A stretch of 28,266 nt of DNA. Origin: JBBREP01 sp036501845. GTDB lineage: Bacteria; Actinomycetota; Acidimicrobiia; IMCC26256; PALSA-610. The DNA is taken from NCBI GenBank assembly GCA_036501845.1, contig DASXZO010000005.1:1-28266 (forward strand), read 5' to 3'. The notes below the pieces were generated by a model, which saw only the letters and a program-made list of their open reading frames with translations, had not been told where the DNA came from and searched no databases. Positions 20,944 through 28,266 of this stretch are shown piece after piece. Every line of letters starts with the position of its first letter. The first letter of the stretch is position 1. Made by a program: the position numbers and the translations under genes.

Positions 20944-22923
20944 ATGCCCGAGCGCGCTCATCCCTGGGTGATGCGGACGTATTCGGGGCACAGCTCGGCG
21001 CGCGCTTCGAACGAGCTCTACCGCACCAATCTCGCCCGGGGTCAGACGGGTCTGTCGATCGCGTTCGATCTGCCCACGCAGACGGGCTACGACTCCGACG
21101 ACCCGATCGCTCGCAGCGAGGTGGGCAAGGTGGGCGTGCCCGTGCCGACGCTCGCCGAGATGCGGGCGCTGTTCGCCGATATCCCCATCGAGGACATGAA
21201 CACCTCGATGACGATCAACGCGACCGCGATGTGGCTCCTCGCGCTGTACCTCGCGGTCGCCGAGGAACGCGGCGTCGACCCGGCGAGGCTTGCCGGCACC
21301 ACGCAGAACGACGTGATGAAGGAGTTCTTGTCGCGCGGCACCTACATCTTCGGGCCACAACCGAGCCTGCGCCTCACCGTCGACGTGATCACGCACTCGG
21401 TGCAGCACGTGCCGAAGTGGAATCCGATCAACGTGTGCTCGTACCACCTGCAGGAGGCGGGCGCCACGCCGGTGCAGGAGCTCGCGTACTCGCTCGCGAC
21501 CGCGGTCGACGTGCTCGATGCCGTGCGCGCGTCGGGCCGTGTGCCCGACGACGCGTTCGCCTCGGTGTTCGAACGCATCTCCTTCTTCGTGAACGCGGGG
21601 ATCCGCTTCGTGGAGGAGACCTGCAAGATGCGCGCCTTCACGCAGTTGTGGGACCGGCTCGGCAAGGAGCGCTACGGCGTCACCTCCGACAAGGCGCGGC
21701 GATTCCGCTATGGCGTGCAGGTGAACTCGCTCGGGCTCACCGCGCAGCAGCCCGAGAACAACGTGCAACGCATCGTGCTCGAAACGTTGGGAGTGACGCT
21801 GTCGAAGTCGGCTCGGGCGCGCGCGCTTCAGCTGCCGGCATGGAACGAGGCGCTCGGGTTGCCGCGCCCGTGGGATCAGCAATGGTCGCTGCGCATCCAG
21901 CAGGTGCTCGCCTACGAGACCGACCTGCTCGAGTACGACGACATCTTCGAGGGCTCGAAGGTGATCGAGGCCAAGACGAACGAGCTCGTGGAAGCCGCGC
22001 AGGCCGAGCTCGACCGCATCATCGACGCCGGCGGCGCCTTCGCGAACATCGACGATTTGAAGAGCCGGCTCGTGCAGAGCGAGACCGAGCGAACCCGCAA
22101 GATCGAGTCGGGTGAGATCACGCTCGTCGGCGTCAACACCTACCTCGAGACGGCGACTTCACCGCTCACCGAGAGCATCGACGGCAAGGACGCGATCCTC
22201 GTGGTGGACGAGACCGCCGCGCATGAGCAGATCGCCGCGCTCGAACAGTGGCGCGCCGACCGTGACTCTGCCGCGGTGGCCGGCGCGCTCGACGAGGTGC
22301 GGCGCGTCGCGTCCGACGCGCACGAGTCGCTGATGGACGCGACGATCGCGCTGGCGCGTGCGGGCGGCACGGTCGGCGAATGGGCCGGCGCGCTGCGCGA
22401 AGTGTTCGGTGAATACCGCGCGCCCACCGGTGTGGGCGGCGTGAAGGTCGCGTCGGGCGACGACCTCGTGAAGGCGCGCGAACGCGTGCGCGCCGCGGCC
22501 GAGGTGCTCGGCCATCCGATCCGCATCCTCGTGGGCAAGCCCGGACTCGACGGGCACAGCAACGGTGCCGAGCAGATCGCCGTCGCGGCGCGTGATGCCG
22601 GAATGGAGGTGATCTACCAGGGCATCCGGCTCACTCCCGAGCAGATCGTGGCCGCCGCGCGTGACGAGGACGTCGACGTGATCGGGCTGTCGATCCTTTC
22701 GGGCTCGCACCGTGAGCTCGTGCCGGCAGTGATGCAGCAACTCGCTGCCGCGCACGTGCACGCACCCGTCATCGTGGGCGGCATCATCCCCGACGCCGAC
22801 CGCAAGGCGTTGCTCGACGCCGGCGTCGCCCGGATCTATACGCCGAAGGACTACCGAGTCGGCGAGATCATGAGCGATATCGCCGATGTGGTCCTCGACA
22901 ACAACGCTCATCCGGGGGCATGA
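20944..22923 (+). CDS. ecm: Ethylmalonyl-CoA mutase (MeaA-type, B12-dependent)
   Basis: 659 residues in one chain. It rearranges (2R)-ethylmalonyl-CoA to methylsuccinyl-CoA with adenosylcobalamin. The N-terminal TIM barrel begins RTYSGHSSARASNELYR and has FDLPTQTGYDSDDP (41-54), where the QTGYD variant separates the MeaA/Ecm group from methylmalonyl-CoA mutases (usually TRGxDSD). The C-terminal cobalamin domain starts near 524; D536-G-H538-S-N-G is the DxHxxG cobalt-ligand motif, followed by LSILSGSH and VGGIIPDAD. The length matches Ecm of Rhodobacter-type organisms (about 650). Crotonyl-CoA carboxylase/reductase, usually nearby, is not in the window. It is four bases after the dehydrogenase gene and its stop overlaps the next start in ATGA. 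Confidence 0.9.
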   Translation: MPERAHPWVMRTYSGHSSARASNELYRTNLARGQTGLSIAFDLPTQTGYDSDDPIARSEVGKVGVPVPTLAEMRALFADIPIEDMNTSMTINATAMWLLALYLAVAEERGVDPARLAGTTQNDVMKEFLSRGTYIFGPQPSLRLTVDVITHSVQHVPKWNPINVCSYHLQEAGATPVQELAYSLATAVDVLDAVRASGRVPDDAFASVFERISFFVNAGIRFVEETCKMRAFTQLWDRLGKERYGVTSDKARRFRYGVQVNSLGLTAQQPENNVQRIVLETLGVTLSKSARARALQLPAWNEALGLPRPWDQQWSLRIQQVLAYETDLLEYDDIFEGSKVIEAKTNELVEAAQAELDRIIDAGGAFANIDDLKSRLVQSETERTRKIESGEITLVGVNTYLETATSPLTESIDGKDAILVVDETAAHEQIAALEQWRADRDSAAVAGALDEVRRVASDAHESLMDATIALARAGGTVGEWAGALREVFGEYRAPTGVGGVKVASGDDLVKARERVRAAAEVLGHPIRILVGKPGLDGHSNGAEQIAVAARDAGMEVIYQGIRLTPEQIVAAARDEDVDVIGLSILSGSHRELVPAVMQQLAAAHVHAPVIVGGIIPDADRKALLDAGVARIYTPKDYRVGEIMSDIADVVLDNNAHPGA

Positions 22924-23720
22924 TCCGGCCGATGGAACGACGCATGACAGATCGTCGTCTCGCGCTCTGCGTGGCCGTCGCCATCGCCGCCGTGCTCGCC
23001 GGCGTGGCGTGCGTGATCACCGGCTCTTCAGCGCTCGGCGCCGTCGCGGGCGTGCTCGGAGCGGTTGCCGGCATCGTGGGCGTGTGGTCGAACGTCGACC
23101 GTGTACGCACCACCAACGCACTCCAGACCACGATGCGCAACAACTCGCGTCTGCAGCGCGAGCTCGACGCACTGTCGCAGACCTACACGGAAGAAATGCA
23201 GCCGGCGGCGCTTCGTGGCGCGGCCACGTCGGCTCGTGAGCGGGCCGAGCACGCCTTCGACCCCGCCACTGGTCTCTACGACGAGCGCTACTTCGCAGTG
23301 CTCGTGCAGCAACAGGTCGCCGCAGCGCGCCGTTCGCTGCGCCCGATCTCAGTGGTGATCTTCGAACTCGACGCGCTCGCCGACGCGCCCACGGTCGAGC
23401 GCGACCAAGCACTCACTGTCGTCGGCGACGTCGTGCGCCGCACACTGCGCGAGAGCGACAGTGCCTGCCGGCTCGGCGACGTGATGGTCGGTGTGATCCT
23501 CGAAGACACGCCGGAAGCGGGCGGTGTGTGGGCGGCCGAGCGAGTGCGCGGCACCCTGCTCGCGTCGCCGATTGGTGATGCTCTCACCGTGTCGGCCGGC
23601 GTCGCCTGCTACCCGAGCCACGCGCTGGGTGCCGCCGAGCTCGTCCAGCAAGCCGGCCGGGCGCTCGAAGAAGCCCGTCGCCACGGCGTCGACCGAGTAG
23701 AAGTCGCTCCCGAGGCCTAG
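22920..23720 (+). CDS. Membrane protein with degenerate GGDEF domain
   Basis: 266 residues. The start ATG overlaps the mutase stop (ATGA) and has a G-run just upstream; Met5 and Met9 are alternatives. Two hydrophobic helices (about 13-34 and 38-57) form a hairpin, a coiled-coil-like stretch follows (60-95), and a GGDEF-like domain covers about 112-262. FDPATGLYDERYF and the SAGVACYP end are retained. The signature region is CRLGDVMVG (183-191) in place of GGDEF, so the catalytic acids are missing and diguanylate cyclase activity is not expected. It may be a nucleotide-sensing or scaffolding remnant. Co-translation with Ecm could be incidental. Its end overlaps the NUDIX gene by 4 bp. Confidence 0.8.
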   Translation: MIRPMERRMTDRRLALCVAVAIAAVLAGVACVITGSSALGAVAGVLGAVAGIVGVWSNVDRVRTTNALQTTMRNNSRLQRELDALSQTYTEEMQPAALRGAATSARERAEHAFDPATGLYDERYFAVLVQQQVAAARRSLRPISVVIFELDALADAPTVERDQALTVVGDVVRRTLRESDSACRLGDVMVGVILEDTPEAGGVWAAERVRGTLLASPIGDALTVSAGVACYPSHALGAAELVQQAGRALEEARRHGVDRVEVAPEA

Positions 23721-24259
23721 TTGAGCTTGTCGAAGGCCAGGGCGTAGCAGAGGGCGGCCAAGGAGAGGCCGTCTTGCACTTCGCCGCGCTGGATGGCTTC
23801 TCGTATGAGCGGCACTGGCACCCACTCGATGCGGTCGGCCTCTGTGCGATCGGGTGGTTCGCCCACGTGGGTCGCGCCGTGCGCCACGAAGATGTGGAAC
23901 GCCTGGTCCGATGACCCGTTGCTCGGGTTGAAGCGCACGAGCGGCTCGAGCGGGCCCGGCCGCCACCCGGTTTCCTCGTAGGTCTCGCGTGCCGCCGCCT
24001 CGATCGGCACCTCACCCGGATCGATCCGCCCGGCCGGCACTTCGTAGCCCCACGAGTCGGTGATGAAGCGGTGGCGCCAGAGCAGCAACACGCCCCGATC
24101 GGGGTCGAGCACGATGGTGCCGGCCGCGTCGAACGGGTGCCGCACCACGTGGTGCTCGAAGCGGCGACCGCCCGGCCCGGGGATCTCGACGTCTACGAGC
24201 GACAGCCCCACCCACTCACTCGTGTACAGCACTCGTTCGCCGTGCACGGTCCACTTCAC
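23717..24259 (-). CDS. NUDIX hydrolase (ADP-sugar/ADP-ribose pyrophosphatase type)
   Basis: 180 residues from a GTG at 24259; a TTG 16 codons upstream gives a longer form with an unlikely N-terminus. The Nudix box is complete: Gly77, Glu83, Arg91-Glu92, Glu95-Glu96 and Gly98 in the pattern Gx5Ex7REUXEEXGU, in which the Glu residues bind Mg for attack on a diphosphate. The preceding HRFITDSWGYEVPAGRID segment (parts) matches the ADP-ribose/ADP-sugar pyrophosphatase group (GDP-mannose/NudF-like), whose members carry E-(V/L)-P-A-G. The exact nucleotide sugar cannot be fixed. It is divergent from the S53 peptidase gene. Confidence 0.88.
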   Translation of the reverse strand: MKWTVHGERVLYTSEWVGLSLVDVEIPGPGGRRFEHHVVRHPFDAAGTIVLDPDRGVLLLWRHRFITDSWGYEVPAGRIDPGEVPIEAAARETYEETGWRPGPLEPLVRFNPSNGSSDQAFHIFVAHGATHVGEPPDRTEADRIEWVPVPLIREAIQRGEVQDGLSLAALCYALAFDKLN

Positions 24260-24420
24260 CGGCGAGACGGTAACGCCGGGCGCACAACGGGTCGGGCCGA
24301 TACCCAACTGGAAGACAATGGTGCGAGACAGTCACCACCTTCCAGCGCCACGGGCTTTCCCGCGAACGTGTGTCCCACGTAGGGTTCCGCCGACCACGGT
24401 TCGTGACCCTGGGAGGACCC
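24260..24420. promoter_or_regulatory. Divergent promoter region of NUDIX and S53 genes
   Basis: In this 161-bp spacer the best plus-strand pair is TTTCCC (24356-24361) and TAGGGT (24380-24385), 18 bp apart, about 35 bases before the S53 start. They are embedded in a GAAC...GTTC inverted repeat (from about 24364) that also contains CGTG-TGTCC-CACG. A strong Shine-Dalgarno (GGGAGGA) lies just before 24421. Nothing convincing was found on the minus side for the NUDIX gene. Confidence 0.35.
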
Positions 24421-26532
24421 GTGCTCAAGAAGTTTCGCAAGACCTCGATCGCGCTGATCGGGGCCGGATCACTGGTGGCATCGGCGACCATCGCCGGCAC
24501 GGTGGGAGCCGGCGCGGCCGGTGCCGCTGCCACTCGCTCGCGCCTGGCGGCGACAGCCGGTCCCGCCGCAGCGCGCAAGCACGCGGTCGGAAGCGTCGCC
24601 GCGTCGAGCGCGGTCGACTTCGAGCTCGTGCTGCAACTGCGCGATCGAGCCGGTGCCCAAGCGCTGGTCGACGCGGTGAGCACGCCCGGAAGCGCGAGCT
24701 ACCGGCACTACGTGAGCTCGGCCCAGTGGGAGGCGCGTTTCGCCCCCACTGCAGATCAGGTGACCAAGGCCACCGCATGGCTGCGCAGTGAGGGCTTCGA
24801 CGTGGGTGCCGTGTCTGGCGACCACATCACGATCTCGGCGTCGGGCAGCGCCGCGCAGGTCGAGCACGCCTTCGGCACGAGCCTCGAGAACTACAAGGTG
24901 AACGGCCGCACGGCGCGCTACGCCACCGGCGACCTGTCGGTGCCCGCGTCGCTCGCCGGCACCATCGCCGGCGCAATCGGCGTGAACGAGAACCTGTTCA
25001 AGCCGTCGATCACGAGCGGCGCGAACGCACCCGCCGCGACCACACCCGCCCCGCAGGCAACGGCCAACGCCAAGAGCCCCTACCCGCCCGCCACTCCGGC
25101 ATTCGTGACGGCCCCGCCGTGTGGTTCGTACTACGGGCAGAAGACCACCACCACCAAGCCGAGCTTCGGCAAGGGCTACCCGAACACCGTGCCCGACCAG
25201 GTGTGCGGTTACCAGCCGGCGCAGTTCCGCTCGGCCTACGGGCTCACGAGTAAGAACACGGGTGCGGGTGCCACCGTCGCCATCGTCGACGCCTACGACT
25301 CGGCCACCATCGCCCAAGACGTCACGAAGTTCTACAACACCTACGACCCGAGCATCCCGCTCGTGAAGAGCAAGTTCATCCAGAACGACGCGATGCCGTT
25401 CAACGATCAAGGGCCATGTGACGCCAGCGGTTGGCTCGGCGAGGAAGATCTCGACATCGAGGCCGTGCACACGATGGCCCCGGGTGCCACGATCCACTAC
25501 ACCGGCGCCAAGAACTGCGAAGACGGCCTGTTCGACGCCGAGCAGAACATCATCGACCACAAGAGCGCCGACATCATCACCAACTCGTGGTCCGACGACG
25601 GCGGCGACCTGCTCGACGACAGCTCCACCAAGACCGCGTTCGACGACCTCTACATGATGGCCGACTCCACCGGCATCTCGGTGCTGTTCTCGTCGGGTGA
25701 CGACGGCGACGACTTCGACCTGTTCGGCGCGTCGACGGCCGACTACCCCACGTCGAGTCCGCTCGTCACGGCGGTCGGCGGCACCACGCTGCAGATCAAT
25801 GCCGCCGGCCAGCGCACCGGCGACCTCGGCTGGGCGACCGGCCACGCGTTCCTCTGCACGAGCAACGTCGTCGGCGTCGTGCCCGACTGCAGCAAGAGCA
25901 CGCTCAACACCTGGGGCCCGGTGAGCTACGACGGTGGCAGCGGCGGCTTCACGAGCTACGGCTACCGCGAGCCGAACTACCAGAAGGGCGTCGTGCCGCA
26001 GTCCCTGGCCACGCGCAACCAATTCATCATCGGCCCCACTCCCACGCGCGTCGAGCCCGACATCTCGATGGATGCCGACCCCGCAACCGGAGAGCTCATG
26101 GGCCTGCACGAGACCTTCCCGAACGGGTCGGTGCGATACGGGTTGACCCGCTTCGGCGGCACGAGCTTGGCGTCGCCATTGATGGCCGGCGAGCTGGCTG
26201 ACGTCGACCAGGCTGCCGGCGGATCGGTCGGGTTCATCAACCCGGCCATCTACCAGCTCGGCAAGGTGAAGGGCGCGCTCGACGACGTCGTGCCCGGCGG
26301 CCGCCAGGGGCAATACCGCACCGACTTCGCGTTCTCGGAGTTCGGCGGCGGTCTGCCTGGCACCGTGGCATCGTTCCGCGAGATCGCCTACGAGGGCACC
26401 ATCTCGTACTGCGACTCCACCGGGAACTGCGCGTCGCGGCCCAACACACTCAGCACGGCGAAGGGCTACGACAGCATGACCGGCGTCGGCTCGGCCGGTC
26501 CCACCTTCGTCACGAGCCTCGCTCACCACTGA
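24421..26532 (+). CDS. Secreted S53 (sedolisin/kumamolisin-type) serine-carboxyl peptidase
   Basis: 703 residues from the GTG at 24421, chosen for its GGGAGGA Shine-Dalgarno 6 bases upstream and the signal peptide that follows (KKFRK, hydrophobic core 9-35). Residues about 62-192 are the pro-kumamolisin activation domain (FELVLQLRD, SASYRHYVSSAQW). A Pro/Thr-rich linker (195-255) leads to the catalytic domain. Active-site residues are recognisable: Glu341 and Asp345 four apart in GEEDLDIEAVHTMAP, the oxyanion Asp427 in LFSSGDDG, and Ser582 in GGTSLASPLMAG. Near the end, GYDSMTGVGSAGP is the usual Ca-site and C-terminal motif. These enzymes are acid-active endopeptidases that mature by self-cleavage. 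It is probably secreted for protein degradation. A strong terminator follows. Confidence 0.93.
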   Translation: MLKKFRKTSIALIGAGSLVASATIAGTVGAGAAGAAATRSRLAATAGPAAARKHAVGSVAASSAVDFELVLQLRDRAGAQALVDAVSTPGSASYRHYVSSAQWEARFAPTADQVTKATAWLRSEGFDVGAVSGDHITISASGSAAQVEHAFGTSLENYKVNGRTARYATGDLSVPASLAGTIAGAIGVNENLFKPSITSGANAPAATTPAPQATANAKSPYPPATPAFVTAPPCGSYYGQKTTTTKPSFGKGYPNTVPDQVCGYQPAQFRSAYGLTSKNTGAGATVAIVDAYDSATIAQDVTKFYNTYDPSIPLVKSKFIQNDAMPFNDQGPCDASGWLGEEDLDIEAVHTMAPGATIHYTGAKNCEDGLFDAEQNIIDHKSADIITNSWSDDGGDLLDDSSTKTAFDDLYMMADSTGISVLFSSGDDGDDFDLFGASTADYPTSSPLVTAVGGTTLQINAAGQRTGDLGWATGHAFLCTSNVVGVVPDCSKSTLNTWGPVSYDGGSGGFTSYGYREPNYQKGVVPQSLATRNQFIIGPTPTRVEPDISMDADPATGELMGLHETFPNGSVRYGLTRFGGTSLASPLMAGELADVDQAAGGSVGFINPAIYQLGKVKGALDDVVPGGRQGQYRTDFAFSEFGGGLPGTVASFREIAYEGTISYCDSTGNCASRPNTLSTAKGYDSMTGVGSAGPTFVTSLAHH

Positions 26533-26556
26533 GCGAAGCACGGCACTCGGCCTGAT

Positions 26557-26595
26557 TGCGTCGTAGCGCCCCGCTTGGCGGGTCGCTACGACGCA
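26557..26595. terminator. Strong bidirectional terminator
   Basis: TGCGTCGTAGCG (26557-26568) pairs perfectly with CGCTACGACGCA (26584-26595). After one C/T mismatch the inner CCCGC (26570-26574) pairs with GCGGG (26578-26582) around a three-base loop. It lies between the convergent S53 and metallophosphoesterase genes (25 bp and 14 bp from their stops) and can serve both. There is no T-tract, as with the other strong hairpin at 4376-4418. Confidence 0.85.
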
Positions 26596-26608
26596 TGGGG
26601 TCGGCGCG

Positions 26609-27718
26609 TCAGAACGAATACGTGAAGCAGCGGTCGGCGAGGGTGCCGAGCGCGTAGTCGCGGTAGAGGCCTGCGTACATGCGGCGCGTCTGCTCGGTCC
26701 AGTGCATCGCGTCCGGCGCGCTGATGCGCCGGCCGATCTGCACGTAGCCGCCGTCGTACACGCGGTACTCGGCCCACGCGCCCGGGTAGTCCTTCACGCA
26801 CGCGACCTCCACGATCGGCACGCCACGCGCGGTCGCGAAATGGCGCGTGCGGTTCCGATGCGTGTGGCCGGCGAAGTAGCCGGCGATGTTGTGGTGGCCA
26901 GCAATCACCGCGCAGAGCGCGTCGCTGTCGTCGGGGTTGATACCGAAGTAGCGCGCGCTGCGCTCGTCGCTCGCGGGATCCCACGGGTGATGGTGGCCGA
27001 ACACGAGCACCGGTCCGGACGTTGCAGCGGCGAGCTCGTCGAGCCAGGCGAGCTGCTCACTCGACACCCGGCCGTTCTCTTGGTGCGGGATCACGGTGTC
27101 GAGCACCGCGAGCGAGGCACCAGGTAGCTCGACCGTGAACGGGCCGGTGGTGGCGATGGTGTCCACCTTGTCGGCGTCGTGGTTGCCGCGCACGTGGCGC
27201 ATGCGCGCGCCGAGCGCTCCGTAGGCCGCGAGGAACTGCTCGTACTCCGCCTCGGTGCCCTCCGCAGTGAGATCGCCCTTCACCACCACCGCGTCGAAGT
27301 CGCCCGCGGCGATTTCGGCGATGGCGCCGCGGTTCATCACCTCGGGGTACGGCGTGTCGCCGTCGGCCACCGAGAACACCGGCCCGAGCTCCTCGGCGCT
27401 TCCGAGCAGACCGCACACCAGCTCACCGAAGTGCACGTCGTTGACGGTGGCGAAGCGCGCTCGGAGCTCGCCAGGGGGGAGCGGCAACGTGGTGACCGAA
27501 ACCGGGCAGAGATCGCTCGGCGCCGCGTCGCCGACCGCCAAGTCGTAGGTGGTGTCGGCGTCGAGCCCCTCCCCACGCGCGTGGTGATAGGGGCCCGTCG
27601 TGGTGACCGTGTGTGCACCGACCCGCGTGGTGACCTCGACATCCGGCTCGGTGGTGAAGGTGACGACAACCTCGTCGGGGGCGACCGTGTAGAGCTCGGC
27701 GTTGTCGATCTCGCTCAT
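26609..27718 (-). CDS. Calcineurin-like metallophosphoesterase with N-terminal fibronectin/PAP-like domain
   Basis: 369 residues, ATG at 27718. Residues about 1-82 form a beta-rich domain like the N-terminal domain of purple acid phosphatases. The phosphoesterase domain follows with all five metal-binding blocks: VNDVHFG (Asp94, His96), KGDLT (Asp149), GNHD (Asn179, His180), GHHHP (His242-His244) and AGHTHRN (His285, His287). It is closest in pattern to CpdA/Icc-type 3',5'-cyclic nucleotide phosphodiesterases and related broad phosphodiesterases; the substrate is not known. No signal peptide is present, so it is predicted to be cytoplasmic. No Shine-Dalgarno is visible: a TATAGC -10-like hexamer (27732-27727 on minus) lies only 8 bases before the ATG, suggesting a leaderless mRNA. 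Confidence 0.9.
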   Translation of the reverse strand: MSEIDNAELYTVAPDEVVVTFTTEPDVEVTTRVGAHTVTTTGPYHHARGEGLDADTTYDLAVGDAAPSDLCPVSVTTLPLPPGELRARFATVNDVHFGELVCGLLGSAEELGPVFSVADGDTPYPEVMNRGAIAEIAAGDFDAVVVKGDLTAEGTEAEYEQFLAAYGALGARMRHVRGNHDADKVDTIATTGPFTVELPGASLAVLDTVIPHQENGRVSSEQLAWLDELAAATSGPVLVFGHHHPWDPASDERSARYFGINPDDSDALCAVIAGHHNIAGYFAGHTHRNRTRHFATARGVPIVEVACVKDYPGAWAEYRVYDGGYVQIGRRISAPDAMHWTEQTRRMYAGLYRDYALGTLADRCFTYSF

Positions 27719-27726
27719 TAGATGAC

Positions 27727-27732
27727 GCTATA
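27727..27732 (-). promoter_or_regulatory. Candidate -10 for a leaderless metallophosphoesterase mRNA
   Basis: Read on minus this is TATAGC, 8 bases before the ATG at 27718. The expected start of transcription would be at or next to the ATG, which agrees with the lack of a Shine-Dalgarno. No clear -35 is seen at 17 bp (AATCGG there). Confidence 0.3.
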
Positions 27733-27762
27733 GGCGAGGTTCCGTGCGGCCGATTCGCAGAC

Positions 27763-28185
27763 CTAGTCCGCGTCACCAGCAGCGACGATCACGGTTGCAT
27801 GCTTGGCGCACTTCGACCTCTTGCTACCTGTCTTCTTCCCGTGGATCCCTCCGTGGAACGGCTCGCCTTGCGTCGGCTCAGGCACGACGCCGAAGTGCAG
27901 CTCTTGGCGGAGGTACCCGACCGAAAGCTGAGCGAGTCCGTAACCGTCATGACCTTCGAGAAGCACATACGGATCGGCGCCGGCCGCTTCGATCAGTACC
28001 CCCAGCCCCACCGAGACGTACTTCGGGTGGTCCTGGAACGCCTGACTTGAGAGTCGCTTCCCGCCGTCGCCGTCATTCACCCACCACTGCGCAGAAAACC
28101 GGCGATAGACCGACGACGACGACGGAATCGCCGGGTCGTCCGGTGGTCCAGCCTCTGGCGCGTTACTGATCGAGTTCGCTGACAC
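27763..28185 (-). CDS. Uncharacterised small protein, overlaps upstream partial gene
   Basis: 140 residues from a GTG at 28185; an ATG at 28248 in the same frame would overlap the upstream gene by 86 bp and is less likely. The first 25 residues look flexible (Asn/Pro/Ser-rich); from VYRRFSAQWWVND on, a compact domain seems present with RLSSQAF, KYVSVGLG, GHDGYGLAQLSVG, and GVVPEPTQGEPFHGGIHGKK. The pattern (Trp, SSQAF, SV, then a late Pro-x-His) recalls small hypothetical proteins from phages, plasmids and defence loci, but I cannot name a family. The last 20 residues are basic (KKTGSKRSKCAKH). Codons here use more A/T in the third position than the neighbours, suggesting recent transfer. It overlaps the upstream gene by 23 bp, so the two are probably co-translated. 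Confidence 0.65.
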   Translation of the reverse strand: MSANSISNAPEAGPPDDPAIPSSSSVYRRFSAQWWVNDGDGGKRLSSQAFQDHPKYVSVGLGVLIEAAGADPYVLLEGHDGYGLAQLSVGYLRQELHFGVVPEPTQGEPFHGGIHGKKTGSKRSKCAKHATVIVAAGDAD

Positions 28186-28266
28186 GCGCAAGTAGGTCGC
28201 GTAGTTGATTCGGTGTGTTGTAGATCCGCCCTTCCCACACTGTCGCATCAGACCACTCGAACAATG
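28163..28266 (-). CDS. 3' end of an uncharacterised gene, cut by the right edge
   Basis: Reading from the edge on minus, an open frame of 33 residues (ending LRDLLARVSELDQ, with a TWEGRIYNTPNQ-like VWEGRIYNTP stretch) stops at TAA, 28165-28163. Evidence that it is a real gene: sensible amino-acid composition, overlap of 23 bp with the next start as in an operon, and no competing frame. Third positions are about 60% G/C against a much higher bias in the window's core genes, and it uses TAA, both unlike the neighbours. No function can be given from so short a tail. Confidence 0.55.
   Translation of the reverse strand, partial: LFEWSDATVWEGRIYNTPNQLRDLLARVSELDQ

Noticed and set aside
20944..22923. 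Reading the mutase as methylmalonyl-CoA mutase
   Set aside because: The QTGYD signature, the RTYSGHSSARASNELYR start and the length of about 650 fit the MeaA/ethylmalonyl-CoA group better.
22920..23720. Reading this protein as an active diguanylate cyclase
   Set aside because: The signature is RLGDVMV, without the glycines and acids needed for GTP and Mg binding.
24469..26541. 690-codon minus-strand open frame
   Set aside because: Exact antisense of the S53 peptidase gene; no domain, and Arg/Val/Gly-rich.
28186..28248. ATG at 28248 as start of the right-edge small protein
   Set aside because: It would overlap a convincing upstream gene tail by 86 bp; the GTG at 28185 gives a normal short operon overlap.
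1..28266. CRISPR arrays, insertion sequences, prophage genes
   Set aside because: No regularly spaced repeats with unique spacers, no transposase or integrase motifs and no phage structural genes were found by reading.

Overview
High-GC DNA with strong G/C third-position bias, GTG and TTG starts, many 4-nt stop/start overlaps and Gly/Ala/Arg-rich proteins. Gene content (MeaA-type ethylmalonyl-CoA mutase, lysC-asd pair, degenerate GGDEF proteins, S53 peptidase, DUF72, many acyl-CoA enzymes) points to an actinobacterium, probably Acidimicrobiia or a relative. That placement is inference. The backbone looks chromosomal. No transposase, integrase, CRISPR array or prophage gene was seen.

Layout, left to right. 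(1) 1-254: a long near-palindrome at the edge, then a tRNA-Pro(CGG) gene with encoded CCA. (2) 255-4450: a large XRE-HTH/AAA ATPase regulator (minus), divergent from a secreted collagen-like protein (plus). Their shared spacer holds operator-like repeats, and strong hairpins follow the collagen-like gene. (3) 4452-9284: a methyltransferase, a polytopic GT-C-like membrane protein and an SDR on the minus strand; a flavin reductase-like protein on plus; a convergent DUF72 protein. (4) 9344-13052: a minus-strand run of a Lon-like (S16) lipoprotein, a CMP/dCMP-type deaminase and a PAS-degenerate GGDEF protein. (5) 13117-15861: an enoyl-CoA hydratase, then a tightly coupled set of a small Gly-rich membrane protein, ApbE flavin transferase and a bis-heme ferric-reductase-like membrane protein. 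(6) 15959-18258: lysC-asd with an ATGA overlap and a good internal start for a LysC beta subunit. (7) 18383-19940: a membrane-anchored cyclophilin convergent with an S51-like protein. (8) 20082-23720: 3-hydroxybutyryl-CoA dehydrogenase, ethylmalonyl-CoA mutase and a second degenerate GGDEF protein, closely packed, with a perfect 8+8 bp palindrome in the promoter region. (9) 23717-27718: a NUDIX hydrolase, a secreted S53 peptidase, a bidirectional terminator and a metallophosphoesterase. (10) 27763-28266: two overlapping uncharacterised genes, the outer one cut by the edge, with more A/T-ending codons than the rest; probably the start of an accessory region.

How genes work together. lysC-asd carries out the first two steps from aspartate to Lys/Thr/Met. 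The dehydrogenase-mutase pair fits acetyl-CoA assimilation through the ethylmalonyl-CoA pathway, although crotonyl-CoA carboxylase/reductase is not here. ApbE plus the heme membrane protein resembles an extracytosolic electron-transfer module lacking a canonical FMN-binding acceptor. Several enzyme-like proteins have lost signature residues (two GGDEF proteins, the S51-like protein, probably the S16 domain).

No clearly new system can be proven from sequence alone. The most promising leads are the ApbE/heme/small-protein operon, the Lon-like lipoprotein operon with a 9-bp repeat at its start codon, the regulator/collagen-like pair, and the right-edge gene pair.
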